This document shows, in pieces, positions 44,674 through 57,448 of a stretch of 64,000 nucleotides of DNA. The notes under the pieces were generated by a model, which was not told the DNA's origin, did not search any database, and saw only the letters and a program-made list of their open reading frames with translations. The stretch comes from Pinus tabuliformis (taxonomy: Eukaryota; Streptophyta; Pinopsida; Pinales; Pinaceae): assembly GCA_031772625.1 (NCBI GenBank), contig CM062820.1:1071239369-1071303368 (forward strand), read 5' to 3'. Positions within the stretch are counted from its first letter, which is position 1, and every line of letters starts with the position of its first letter. Made by a program: the position numbers and the translations under genes.

Positions 44674-47600
44674 ATCAAAAGCATTAATTTTATTTGAGAG
44701 AGATAAACTATCCAATATTTGGTCAGAGTGGGATCCAAACCCCTACTATAGGGAAAGTTACAAACTTCCTAACTCCCCCAATCATCAACCATTAAATCAT
44801 ATGAGGTTCTTATTAAACAAGGCCTTGTTCTGCCTTGATAGATGACGACATGTTGTTGTATATGAAAGACAATGTGTTATCAATGCTTCCACATCTACTT
44901 TCTAGTTTTATGTTCTATGATGTTATATATGTGCATTTAACTCCTACCATTGATTCATTTTACCTAGAAGCATCTTAGAAAGCAGAGGAAGTAGTAACAA
45001 AGGCACATAGGTTGTACATCAAAACATGGGCAAGGCCATAAATAACATATCGAGATTGTCGACCAATCATTTCATAAGCAAAAGAATAAATTAACTCAAC
45101 TAGTTCAGCCTTCATCCCCGCCAGTTATTTACTAAAAATCATAAGATTAAGGTAAAACTCCAAATTTATCACATGTTACACAACTAACTCAACCTAGTTA
45201 GCCTCAATTAGATTCATCCTCAACGTTATCACATGTTACGCAACCAACGCCACCTAATTAGCATCAACCAGGTTCTTCCTCATGAACATCTTATCTAGGT
45301 AGGTATTTTGACTATAAGGATCATCTATACCTAGCATAAGATATTAGATCTATTAAGCATTACTCCACACTGAATTAAAACAACTCTACGTATCGTCATG
45401 CATTTTGGATAAGTAGTTTCTATATTTTCTCTTATTGCGGAAAAATTGCTACATACTAAATTGTTGTGGTAAAACAACAACGCCCCATTTTTACTTTATA
45501 ATAATAATAATAATAATGCTGACCCTCGAGGTAATTTTTTTATCATATCACCTCTTAAATGCTTCCATTTGGTTATTTTGCATAATTTTCACTTTTCTTG
45601 TTTTTTTCACTTCGATCGTTTCATTGAGTGCATTTCCTTGCCATGACTCTAATTTTGCTATGTTTAGACATATAATTTGAAAATAATACTTATTCAAAAT
45701 TTAGTTGAATTCTGCTGCTTAGACTTTAAATATGCAAAAATGTATTTCAACACCATCGGATCTAAGAATTTGTATATATGCACTTTTTAATTTGTTTTAT
45801 TGAAGGATATATATTTTGATTTATTAATTTGAAATATGTAAATATAATTTTATTTATTTATTTTTATTATTAAATTGATTTTAAAAACTTTCTATTTAAA
45901 ATCACAATTATAAATAACCAGTGTTAATATATTATAACTCCACTCTCATGTATTATATAACATATAACTATGTTAATATTAATAAAAATCACGGGTAGAG
46001 ATTAATATTTTGTAAATATAATATATAATAAATAATATAACCCTTTTTTTATGTCATATGTCCTCACTCATTTACGTGAATATAACATTTTTATTTTGAG
46101 CCTTGAATTGTAAATATGTTATTAATAAAACACTTTGTACACCTAATGTATGTCATGTCAAGTTCGTCACACAGCTTCATTTCATGGGAGGTGCACATCA
46201 AAATGAGTTAGAGTTTTCAACCTATTTCTTTTCTAAACTTACGTGCAAGGTCTAAACTCTGAAAAAAACAACGAAAATGTTTAATTTTAGTTTATTTTTA
46301 ATTCCAATTTAGTTTAGTATTGTAACTTTTATCTTTAATTTTGATTTACATTTGTTTATTTGTTTATTTTTAAACTTTAATTCAATATTAAATTATGTTT
46401 ATTATTTCTTGATTCCAAATTTTAATTTAGACATCGTTTTCATTAGATTTGATTTAAAGTTCTTATTTAGATATAATGTATATTTTTAATATAATTGTAT
46501 TTAGTTTAAATTTATTGTTTATTATTTAGATTATAATTTTATTCATAGTCTTAATCTTCGTTATTTTAATTTTAAAATATTTTAATTAAGATTATATTAT
46601 TATTATTATTTTAAAGTATAATTGTTGTATATTTAGTTTGGTCAATTTTATCAAATCTTTTAGAGGAATAATATTTTATGAATTGGATGACAGGTAGATA
46701 ATGGGAGATTTGAAGCCTAAGTTCAAAGAGAGACAAAACAAACAAAAAAAATGATATATAAAAAGGGTAGGAGCACATACGAGTGGGGGTTCCAGATTTG
46801 AAACAACAATGTGATCTTCTTACAAAATTTTCTCGGCTCCTCTTCAATGTTGAACTTAGACCACTATCAGTGGTAGTTTTATATATAACATTAGATGTTC
46901 TATTTGTTTTCTTAATTCATTGAAATTGCAATTTGAACATGCCCAATCCATCATTGGGATTTTCGTTTTAATGTTATTTTGGTTGGGGACTTTTCATTTT
47001 TCTAATTTTCAACTAGTATTTATTTACCTTCCACATCTAATGCATTTGCAACTTCTTTTCTAGTTTTTGGCACTGGTTGGAAATACCACATATAAGTAGA
47101 AGTGGAGGTTAGTGTTGTGCACAAGTGCGCAAGTAGGTCTCAAGTCTAAGATTTTGAATATATCCTTGATACCTTGTGTAAGGACCCATTCCAAGGTCCT
47201 TCAATTTGAATAAGATCACATAATAATTTCACAACATATAAAAAGAAACAAATATTTTTCATAACATATCAAAAGCATCTAAAATAAATTTGATTTATGG
47301 AAATTTGCAAAAAAATAGACAACAACATCAGGAATACCTAGTTACATTGTCTCTATTGTGGTGCTCCTATTGGGACCACCATACTAAATATGCCACACTA
47401 CCAACTAGGAAAGTTTATCCAGCTTCCTAACCCAAGGAACCTTCATAGGTTATCTAGTCCTTTGATCCCAACTCGAAAACATAGTCATAGTGTGTCTAAT
47501 ATCCTCATGTCAACACCCCACTAGTGCCCAACAACAAAATAAATCCCACTCTCGGTCTCATATCCAAAACCTCTGCCCCGTTACAAAGAGAAGTTTCCCC

Positions 47601-47711
47601 TCTCCTCCCAAGTTCTCCCAAAGCCTCCTTGCAAGAATTCTCCACCTTCCTCTAATTTACTGCACTTGTCTCCCTCCCTGAGTTAATGCTACCATGAATC
47701 CTCATAATACA
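44674..47711. other. AT-rich region, no gene seen
   Basis: About 3 kb of AT-rich DNA. It includes a (TAA)n microsatellite at about 45498-45517 and long stretches of TTTA/ATTTA-type sequence (45780-46620). Short open frames have no recognisable domains. The nearest supported feature is the Penelope-like remnant at its right end. Confidence 0.5.
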
Positions 47712-48160
47712 ATAGATAAACTAGCCAGGGTTCTCCCAAAGAAATATATTGAAACCTATTTCAATCCCCTATAAACAATAAGACAAAGAATGAGATCAGT
47801 TAAAGACACTCTATATCACCTCCAACAAAAGGGTGTTCATAAAGTCATGTGTTCTTGTGGCAACTGTTATATTGCAGAGACTGGAAGATCCTTCATAATA
47901 AAACTCAAAGAACATGGTGTTGGCATAAAAAATGATAGAACGTGGATAGATCCCAGTCTTCAATGCTTGCAGAGCACTCAAAAAAAACATGTCACCATGT
48001 TTGCATTGAAGACACTAAAATAATCTCTAAATAGAAGCATTAGTATAAATGAAAGATCCGTGAAGCCCTTGAAATTATAAAGCACCATCACAATCTAAGA
48101 GAGATGGAGGTTTTGAAGTACGCAAAAGTTGGATCTCCTTACTCACTCAGGGTCCCATAG
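47712..48160 (+). pseudogene. Penelope-like element GIY-YIG endonuclease, decayed
   Basis: The GIY-YIG endonuclease of Penelope-like elements cuts the target for reverse transcription. The open frame at 47790-48023 reads RSVKDTLYHLQQKGVHKV, then CSCGNCYIAETGRS and LKEH, which fits the Penelope-type order: RSxKD, a G-[IV]-Y site, C-S-C-G, Y-I-G-x-T-G-R-S and K-E-H. A second frame from about 47985 gives CHHVCIEDTKIISK and then KIREALEIIKHHHNL, the family's typical C-terminal ending, to TAG 48158. Key residues are changed: GVY to GVH, YIG to YIA, and the catalytic Arg after TGRS is Lys. The RT domain is absent, so the copy is truncated. Dryad elements of conifers are the closest known plant type. 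Confidence 0.8.
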
Positions 48161-49190
48161 CTCACAAAAAAGACTAAGTCGCTTGGCCTCATCACTCCCC
48201 CTACCTTTTACCCCATTATTCCTCTCCCTCCTACCCTCTCACTCACTTTCATACCCCTCTAAATTCCTTTCACTTCATTGCATTCTCCTTATTCCTTCCA
48301 TGCCTTCCTTAATAAATATCTATCTTAATCATTAATAATGTACAATTAATAACAATTAATCCTAACTATATAAATTATGAACCCTAACAATAAAAAGCTT
48401 TATTATCATTATTAATAATCAATTCTTACATGAATATTTATTATTATTATCTTTATTAATTACATCATTATCAATCCATAATGTTAATAATAAAATTATT
48501 AGCTTTGTTATTATGAGTATTAAATAAACTTGATGAGTAGTAATAAATAATAATTATTACTAATAAGGATGATAATCATTAATACAAATAATAATAGAAT
48601 ATCATTATATTTATTATTACTGATAATTAACCTTAATAAAATCTATATTAATAATTATCATTATTAGTAATATTGAAAAACTGCCCATAATAATTTAGTA
48701 AAAAAAGTTCACAAATCCTCCTCGAACATAATTTTTAGGGTTGCTAGTCGCCTCTTTCTGATTTTGTTTTTCCTTCCATTTCATATTTATTTCCCTTCAT
48801 CTTTCTCTTCTATGTGAATTTGTCTTGACGATGAGCTTTTTTATAGACTTGAAACGTCGACATAAAATGGTTATTGTGGATCATATTCTGAATACTCAAA
48901 CTTGGAGATAATGGTGTCAGTTCATAGGAATGATAATTAATAAAATAATGGTAATAATAAAATAATAATATCCTTTAATGTTAGACAACACTATGGATTT
49001 TTAAGAATCCTACCAATTTAAATAATAAATAGTCATGTTAAAATATATATTATTAATTATATGATAGGATTAATGGTTAATTAATCACTAATCAAGCTTA
49101 AGGATAACCATAGACTTGATCATCGATCAAGATTAAGGTTAGTCATAGCTTATTCATTAATCAATCTTAACCATTAATCAATTTTCTAGG
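48161..49190. other. Pyrimidine-rich then AT-repeat DNA
   Basis: At 48196-48310 the plus strand is rich in C and T (possible 3' end of the Penelope-like element). From 48320 to 48700 it is mostly ATT/TAA-type low-complexity sequence. No gene is seen. Confidence 0.5.
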
Positions 49191-49192
49191 AT

Positions 49193-49720
49193 AATAAGCT
49201 ATAGAATATTTGTGTATTTGTGTGAGGTGTGGATACATAGCTAGAATATGCATACCTCATACATATACTAATAATTCTTATCAAAATCAAGCATAGAAGT
49301 CAATCACTTAGTAGGTAGTTTAATAACATAAAGTAAGATAATAGGATTGAAGAGGGTGCATTACACTTTTCCTTTAGAAAAAAATGTTTTGAATTTAGAG
49401 TCAATAGGATATAAACATTCAGTAAGTAGTAAGACAATAAGGAATAAGAAAAAAAGGAGAAGGATTTGGTAACCAAAAATTTAAGTAAATGAAATAAGGA
49501 TACCACTTCCCATCTAGAGCCCCCAACTAACTTGTAGCATCATAGGTTATAGAATACTAGTATATTCATGCAAGGTGTGGGTATGTAGTTAGAATACACA
49601 TGCCTTGTACATATACTAATAATACTTATCAAAATCAAGCACATAAGTCAATCACTTAGTAGGTAGGCTAATAACATAATGTAAGATAATAGGATTAGGG
49701 AGGGAGAATTACAATTTGAG
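49193..49720. repeat. Direct duplication of about 175 bp, 345 bp apart
   Basis: Copy 1 (about 49193-49375) and copy 2 (about 49541-49715) share ATACTAATAATTCTTATC/ATACTAATAATACTTATC, CAAAATCAAGCA, AGTCAATCACTTAGTAGG and GTAAGATAATAGGATT in order. They are about 85% alike by eye. No coding is evident. Confidence 0.75.
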
Positions 49721-50077
49721 GTAATCACCCATTCAAAAAGAGCATGAGTTAAACAAAAGAAAGAAGTAAGGAAAAAAAAAAATATTTCTTGTAACAACCT
49801 CAACCACCCACTATGACACCTTACTAACTCTATGATTCCAAGCTCTAAAAATTTACTTTAATATAGCTCATAAAATCTCTAATACCACAATATATTAAGC
49901 TCTCCAAGGCCCACTATAAACTATGTCACACACCCAACCCCTAATCCTTCATTAGGGCTATGGTATATCACATTTTTCTCAAACCTCGTCCCTTAAAACC
50001 TAATTAAGGATATGGGGTATCAATTTTTTTCATGTTTCTTTTGTTCTTTGCTAACAAAAAAATTAGTTATGTTTTTA

Positions 50078-50600
50078 GGAGCACACAGGAGACCCGATTT
50101 CCTCATAAAATATCTCTAAAATTATAGTGGACCAAGATCTAAAACTTCTACCACTGTACCTTGACTATCTTCTTTGTCTCCTCCAAGTTTTGGGGTTTGA
50201 AGCCTCAAATAAATGAATTTATAGCGAAACTACACTAACAAGTTTGAAGCCTAATTTCAGGAGCATTTAGGGTAACCATCTTCCTCAAAGCATATATCTG
50301 AAATTGTAGTGAAACTAGATTTGAAAATTCAACCACATGTTCAATGAGATTTACCCTCGTTATGGTCTGAGTTTGAGATTCTAAAACCTTTTAGAAGAAA
50401 CATTATAGTGAAAATTCCATGATGATCTATATGAAGAAGCATTCAGGATGCCCAACTTCCTTAGATCATATATCCAAATATATAGTGAACCAAAATCTGA
50501 AAATTGAATCAGATGTTCATCGATTTTTCCCCTCACTACACTCCAAGTTCAAGCCTATGAAACCTCCCAGAAAATAAATAAATAAATATAGTTAAAATGC
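50078..50600. repeat. Degenerate tandem array, period about 180 bp, three copies
   Basis: Units begin AGGAGCACACAGGAGACC (50078), AGGAGCATTTAGGGTAACC (50258) and GAAGCATTCAGGATGCCC (about 50438). Each continues with a CTTCCTCA-type block, ATATCT, then TATAGTG(A)ACC-type and GAAAATT-type blocks. There is no open frame through the array and no relation seen to the 185-bp array at 37681. Confidence 0.6.
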
Positions 50601-52689
50601 CAAGATGATCCACTTATCCCATAAATCACATTTTGACTTCCACCTTTAAACTCCAACAATGACCCCAAAACATTTCCTTAACTTCTTTTGTGTACTTCAT
50701 ATCTCTTTAAACTAGAGGAAAATTTTGGGACTTATTGCAAGAAAATTAAAGAAACAGCAACATGTAAACAATAGGGAAGGCAAGCATGTACAGAACTAAC
50801 CATGAATTTGAAAATTTATTAATATGATATCTATTGGGAAGAAAAGATGACCAAATAAATTCAATTTATTTACTCACAGGTTAAGAAAACATTTAGTAAG
50901 TTTATCAACAATATAATTCATATCCTTCACTTGTTTATTTTTCATAAACAGATCTCGTTAGAAAAAGAAAATTTGATTCGAATAAACAATCTCAACTATT
51001 ACAATTTCATTCATATATTGTTTCAATAATAAATTTCATTTACCAAGAAAAAAAGAACTTAACTAATTCAGAAAAAGTGAATCTAGATCTTAAAAGGGTG
51101 AGCCACTCTCCACCCAAACATAGGTAATATCATGTTGCAGTCTTTCTCGCATCTAGCCACCCCTGAGTCAGGTTCTTGTTTCTTTGAGAGAAACCTAAAC
51201 TCAGGGATTTAGAACATAGTTCTCAAACAGAATTTAACACAAAAGACAAGGCCACTCTCCTTCACACATAGAAAAAAAAATATTTTCATCCTTTCCATAT
51301 TTGACCAAACTCATATGCATTCACAAAAATACCATGCAAGCTTGCACATCATAAGGGATTCCTTCTTTGATCTTTGCAATCCCTTGGCCCTCCCCACTTT
51401 AGTGATTTATATGCCTAACAAAAATAGGACCATTCCTAGTCCTTAGATCTGTACAATCCAAATAAAAATTATTGCATTACATTCACTTCCTATCGCATAA
51501 TTTTTCACTCGCAACTCTTAACCATTCACAAGGTTTAAGCCTCTCTAGTTTCTACCACCAACTCTCTTGCTAATTCAAATTTATGAGTGAGAGAGAAAAA
51601 CATTGTATGAGAGAGAAAATGGAATGGGCTAAAAATCTAAGGGAAAAAGAACCTCTTGATTGATCCTCCTTATTGTTTTATAATCACACATTGACCCTTC
51701 ATCTTCCCAACCTCTTGCTAGAAGCTTCTTGGGAAGTGTTTTCACTGCGACAAACACCCTCCAAAAATTTGCTTACACTTGAATTTTGGAGCCTACTGAG
51801 GATCTTGTGATATGTTATTACATGGTCACTTTATGATCGTCTAATGTTTTGTAATGAGTATTCTTCTAAGTTTCAACATCAATTGCTTATGCATGCTTAG
51901 TTTTTGAAGAATTTACAAGTGCACTTCTTTTAATGCAAGCTTACATTGGCACTGCACAACTCTTAAAGATAAGGCTTGCACAATCACTAGTGATAATGAC
52001 TATGCAATCCGAAAGCATAGTGTACTGTAAAATACATATTGAAAGTTAGTGTGCACTCTATGTTGACAATCTTCCTCACTTCGATTATAATTGCACTTTC
52101 ATTTCATTGATTTTTTTCAACTGTCGTGTTGGCGCACCTTTATTTTCTCAAGTGTCGCTTTCATGTTTGAAACTATCATTTTTTCTTTCTTTCACTTTAA
52201 TAAGTGTCGTTTTTTTTTATCTTTTCTCTAGCATATGTCTCTTCCACTTTCTTTAAGCCTTTACAAATGTCATTTTCACTTTTCTCTAACTTTCATAAGT
52301 GTCATATTTTGGCATGGGAAGTGTTGCACATGACAAAAGGCAGAGTTATGGTTAATATCATGGGGAAATTTTGGTGTCAATTGGTCCTATTTATCATATA
52401 TACATGTATTATATCCATTCCCAAAGTTTCATGCATTGTCGCATAAGTGTCGTCACTGTCGTTACAAAGTGTACCTTAAGTGTTGCAGTTGGAGGAGAGT
52501 ATTGTTTTTCCATTGCATTAAGGGGGTCATGTTGATTCTAAGTGTTGAGTTTTCAATGTTGTGTTGTTTGCTATTATAAGTTTGTGATCATGTTCAATTC
52601 CAACCATGGTTTCATATCTACTTTATCGATCCCACACTTAGCCAAATCCTGTAAGATTTTCTACCTAACCAACTTGAGCTCACTTTTCT
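50601..52689. other. No gene seen; scattered AAGTGTCG motifs at the right end
   Basis: AT-rich DNA with short open frames only. Between about 52130 and 52490 the phrase AAGTGTCG/AAGTGTCA followed by a T-rich run occurs several times (for example 52150, 52202, 52296, 52444). No domain was recognised. Confidence 0.4.
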
Positions 52690-52749
52690 CTCCTAAACTG
52701 TGCATTCTGCAGTAACAAGCCTCAAATTTATCCCTTTCCTCATAGAACC

Positions 52750-53060
52750 ATGCAATGTGCAATTTGTACCTCCTGGGACTGTATATTGCACAATCATAGT
52801 GCTTAAGAATTTCCTCCTTGCCCTCAGAAATTGCGCAATCCTGCCTCCCAGCTAGTCTCTTTGTGTGCATTATCTAGTCTTAGTCATCAAGTTGTCTCCT
52901 TGAGTCCTTAAACTGCACAACTGCACAATCCACTGAACACTCTCCCTCTAGAAATGTGCATTGTACAATCTCAAGGTTCAATCTTGCCTCACTGAGACCC
53001 TCAACTATGCAGTCTTCCTACCTAGGCCTCTAGAATTGCGCATTGCATAATCACAAGCTT
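52750..53060 (+). repeat. ATTGCGCAAT-type palindrome array, second copy
   Basis: ATTGCACAAT (52785), AAATTGCGCAATC (52828), CTGCACAATC (52921), GTGCATTGTACAATC (about 52955) and AATTGCGCATTGCATAATC (about 53034) lie at 40-95 bp spacing. Flanks such as CCCTCTAGAAAT match those at 9681. No real open frame is present. Confidence 0.6.
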
Positions 53061-53739
53061 CAGTCCCCCACTCCTAGGCTATGGAACTACACACTACAAA
53101 GTCCTTGAGTCTTCCTCCTAGTTAAATACCCAATTCCAGCTCCATCAATGATTTTCATGAAGCTTGTTAGACTAGGAGTTTTTAGACCGATGTCATCTTT
53201 TCATGAATGATTTAGAGTTTCATGCATTATATTATTCATTCATTATTGGATGATGATTGAAGAGAAGGATAAGGAGACCATACTAGAAGACACTTACGAA
53301 GTTGTAGAGATAGGTTGATCATTGCATAAGAAGATGAAGGGACACCGGATTGCGATAGGAGTTGGAATATCAAGATCATATTGAAGACTCCATACTATTC
53401 AAACCCTTGGAGGGTGGAGATGAAGATCAAAGGAGATATTTCATGAAAACATAGTAGTGAGTAGACCTCTCATGAATATTAATGGCAAAGCAACAAGAAG
53501 AATAGCTTGGAATTTTCATCTCATCATGAAGTCCATGTCATCATTGTCAAGTTGTGACTTGTACCAGTGCCATCACAATGTCATGTGTACCCATGTGTCT
53601 TGCCACATCATTTTTGGATGTAATGATGTAATTATCGAAAGGAAAGGACAAAATTTAATGTGTGGAAATCCTAGAGTCATATGTGGAATATGAAAATTCA
53701 TATAATAATGTATGGAAAAAATAATCTTTAGGAAAAGTC

Positions 53740-54543
53740 CAAAAGTTATATAAAATTCCAAAGGTCACATTCAAAGTTATAGAGTCATGAGGGTAGCTCA
53801 AGATGCATGGGGATATGAAAGGTCATCCCTCTTGTTATAAATACACCATCATAACTCAAGGGATTTCTGAGGCCTAGCCTTTGGAGAGCTAGCCTTAGCT
53901 TCTCTAGCTTAGAATAGGAGAGAAGGTCATTCTTTGGAGAAGCAAGAAGTGACTTAATGTTCCATTATTTGATCTTGTGGCTCACTATTGTAACTATGTA
54001 CTTGGATCTTTCACATAATAATAAGAAGCTTGCTGAGACGAAACATTTTCATGCATGTATCATGAATATAGTAATATGATTCTTTATATGTTTGTGATAT
54101 GTGTTTTGTTCACATGTACTAAGGAAATTGAACTATTTCGGTGGATTTGGTACTTATCTTGTTGATTGTGTGTTATATTTGTTTTAATGATCATTGTTTC
54201 TATGTAAAATACTTCACTAGAAAACTAACGAATATTTTCATGCTCTCATGTTTCTCTCTTAGGTTAGTACTATTAATTCCTTTCATAGACTCACTCCTCT
54301 CTCTCCTCTCATGAAAGTCTCTTTTTACGCATTGCAATTGGTGTTTCACAGTGTCAACTTAGTTTTTTATTTTAAAGGTTATGTCCATACTCTCTTATGT
54401 TGTCCATTGTGGCTAAGGAAAACCTTAAAGTTATGCTAGTCAGGATGATACTCTAGATGAGGCTCCTACTCCAAATGTGTGAGGTCTAATTAGGACTTCA
54501 CATTGGGGGGAACCCCTTGGTTGACATATTTCTAGCACCATCA
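53740..54543 (+). repeat. LTR-like tail of the shorter relative
   Basis: It shares ordered blocks with 14230-15034 and the same CACCATCA end. A TATA box TATAAATA lies at 53836-53843, which makes it promoter-like, as an LTR would be. The matching tail has only CTATTTGTA at that place. Small open frames inside are not supported. Confidence 0.5.
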
Positions 54544-54781
54544 ATAGGAATATTAACAATATTATCAAAAGGGGAAAATTAAATCAAGGGAATTTTTCCT
54601 CTCAAGGAATCATAATATGTTGGTTATCCCCCTTCCCTCATCTCTAGAAATTATTATTTTAATTAATAAAAATAAAAATTATATCACAGCATAGAGTTTA
54701 ACTCATAACATCAATTTTGGTACTCCAACATTATAAGTTCTTAATTCATCACAAAATTGGGAAAATAAAAGGGGTTTCACA
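54544..54781 (-). repeat. Partial LTR of a minus-strand gypsy element
   Basis: On the minus strand the LTR starts TGTGAAACCCC at 54781, directly after a polypurine tract (AAAGGGGGGAGGAT, 54782-54795). It runs left to 54544, where the plus-strand element ends. The remainder of the LTR was not found. Confidence 0.55.
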
Positions 54782-55560
54782 ATCCTCCCCCCTTTACGGA
54801 ACATCTTCCTCGGTGTTCTATTGTTATGTAGAAGAAAAGTAAGGATATGCCACTCTCATGGTATCTCCAATTCCCAAGTGCCTTATTTTTCTCCATAGTT
54901 CTTCCTTTGTACTTTAACTTACACAATGGTCCAATTATGAATGGAGTGTCTCCTTCGTTCCTAGTATGCAATGTGGTTTTAGTTTGAACTCTTCTTCAGG
55001 TTCTACTTGGATCGCAACCCAATTAATAACATGATTATAATCATAAACATACTTTTTAAGAAAATATACATTAAATACTTCATGATATTTAATGTTTGGA
55101 TGTAAAGCAAGCTTATAAGCCACTAGCCCAACTCTTTCCAAAATCTCAAATGGTCCAAAATGGCAAGGTGTTAATCCAACACAAGTTTCCATTCTCAAGG
55201 AAATTCTCTTTAGATTAATCAATTGATACACATGATCTCCAAATTTGAATTATTTATGAAATTTGTTACTGTATGCATAGCTCTTCTGACAATCCTAGGA
55301 TGCCTTCAACTTATATTTGATCAATAAAGCTTCTTTCTCCATATCTTGTAACGTACCATGTCCAATAATAAATCTATCCACTATAAGGTACCAACTAATG
55401 GGTGTATGACATTTCCATCCATGAATTGCTTCAAAGGGGCTCATCTTCAATTATTTCTGATAGCCATTATTATAAGTAAACTCCAACAAAGGAAAATAGT
55501 ACTCCCATTTACTTGGTCTACTCATTGCATACATATGGATCATGTCTTCTAAAATATGAT
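54782..55560 (-). pseudogene. pol: Integrase C-terminal half of a gypsy element
   Basis: On the minus strand the integrase core end (SKWEYYFPLLEFTYNNGY, about 55460-55520; MSPFEAIHGWKCHTP, about 55395-55440) is followed by the C-terminal domain (open frame 55231-54935, with HFGPFEILERVGLVAYKLAL and YHEVFNVYFLKKYV) and a less conserved tail reaching the polypurine tract. The catalytic Asp residues lie upstream of 55560, where similarity stops, so the element is truncated. Stops at about 55250 and 55455. RT and gag are absent. Confidence 0.78.
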
Positions 55561-57448
55561 TTTTCCATTCTTTTAAGGATAAGAAATTGTAATGAATGCT
55601 AAATTTGTCCTAGTTCCTTAAAAAAAGAATATCATTCTATCATCCATCTCCTCCCATTGAATTATCTATTGGATATTTTGAAGTATTTGGTGTGTTTTGG
55701 AATCTGCTACAGTTGTTACTCTAGAAGAACTCAAAGGGTTCTTTTCATCCTTTCCCTACCTGAAAATATATCGTATGAAATTCTAAGGTCACAAATAGAA
55801 CATTGTCGAGTAGAATTGGAAGTAGGAAGGCTTTGATAAATCTTCAATATTAGACATTACATTGGACATTTGTTTACACCAAAAGAAGCAACACGAAAAT
55901 TATTTAGAAATTATATAGGATGCCTTGAAGCTTCATGGTGGAAATACCACAATAATGACACAAATTGACATTGGAAATGGAAGTTTATTTTGATTTATAA
56001 TCCATTCAAGTAAAATATATTTAGATAGAGGCTTCCAAAAGGAGAATTAACTTAATATTATATGGAGAGCTTGAGATCATCAAAGTCAATCATGGGTTTA
56101 CTATTAGGATTAGAATAGAGTTGGGAATCTAAAAGAACATCTACTATATATCTATAATAGAGATCTAGGAACTAGTGTACAACTCTTGGCTTATGGTTTT
56201 GCACTCCCATTGATTTTAGGATCATTTTCATTGTCTTGACATTCATCAGAAACTCTTATGCATTAAAATTCCATATAATTCTCAACAACATCGATGAGAA
56301 AAAGTTCAATCCCAACTGGGCACTAGGGATGGAGTTCAAGAAGAATATCAAATTTCCACCAAATTCCACCATGGTTACATCCATAGAAAAAAGGTTGGTG
56401 AGACAAAAGGGCACCTCTATTAAAGGCATTTCCACTTATCAGAAAATAAAATCTCAGTGTTTACTTGCCATTGATGACCTATGTGATTTATGGTTTAAAG
56501 ACAAAGATGGATTTGAGGTTTGTGTTCCCTTCTGGAAATCTTGTCTTACTAGAAAAGCTTGTAATCTTGTTTATGTGGAGAAACTAAGTGAGGCAATCAT
56601 ACAATTCAACCAGATATTTATTTAGATTATGGTTCCTTCTAATTATTTCTTTTGAACTTGTTCCAGATAATTCTAATACCAAACTAAAGAGATTTTTTAT
56701 TGCATTCACCCTCTAAGGTGACATATAATTTCCAAATTTTGTAAAGAAACTACTTCATTTGGACACCAAAGGACTCAAATCATTGACAACATATTTCATT
56801 TGTTTAGGCTAAGTTGATGATAAATAACCAAACTTGATGGATTATTATAGTTATTGAACACTCTAATAGTATTTATTGTTGAAGGTATAGTCAAAATCAA
56901 CAAATCCACTCTCATTGATATTCAAATCTCCTTACAAGATGCCTAGGAGAATATCAAATTTCTCTAGCTTGAATCACATCTGCAATAAGATGACTAAAGG
57001 AAAGGTGTAACCACCTCCAACACCATAACCATGCTAGGATGTGGGAAGCTTATGTGTTTAACATGATCCCCAAGGTGTTTTATGAATATGGGGTTAGAAA
57101 AAATTTCATTTTTGCAAGCTTGTGGAACTTAATTCTAATACCACCATTATGATAAACTCATTGAGATCTTTCCAACAATATAAAATTTCCCTTAATCTAA
57201 GTCTCAAATCAAAAGTTATGCTTATTAAAATCTTCTAGCCTATTAAAAGAGTCCATTTCATAACCTTACTCATGTGGCAAAAACGTGGCTTCTACTAGGC
57301 TCACATGTCCTTGGTAGGTCTCCATTACAAGGCCCACAAACCTAGGTCCATGTCATGCCATCATGACTACTCATTCACTTTCTCTCCCATAACAAGTGGA
57401 AAATTACCAAACTCGAGTAATGGGTAGCCCTATGGTGGCAAGGTTCCC
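55561..57448. other. Spacer with one unassigned open frame
   Basis: No known element is recognised. An open frame of 129 codons on the plus strand (56236-56625) has its first ATG only at about 56332. Its protein has no domain I recognise, though its composition is protein-like (for example CLLAIDDLCDLWFKDKDGFE). It could be a fragment of an old retroelement gene. The rest is AT-rich DNA without clear structure. Confidence 0.4.

Larger units (their letters stand above)
52690..54543 (+). mobile_element. Shorter relative of the orphan-ORF element (palindrome array plus tail)
   Basis: It has the same order as 9640-15034, but the long ORF is missing: GCGCAAT palindromes (52750-53060), about 600 bp of unrelated sequence, then the LTR-like tail (53740-54543) ending CACCATCA. 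It abuts the LTR of a minus-strand gypsy element at 54544. I infer an internally deleted, non-coding member of the same family. The left boundary is approximate. Confidence 0.5.

Noticed and set aside
47490-47681. RT domain of the Penelope-like element upstream of the endonuclease
   Set aside because: No RT motif could be found in any frame upstream of 47712; the copy appears 5'-truncated.
56236-56625. Host protein-coding gene
   Set aside because: The first ATG is well inside the frame, and there is no recognised domain, promoter or flanking exon. Kept only as an unassigned open frame.
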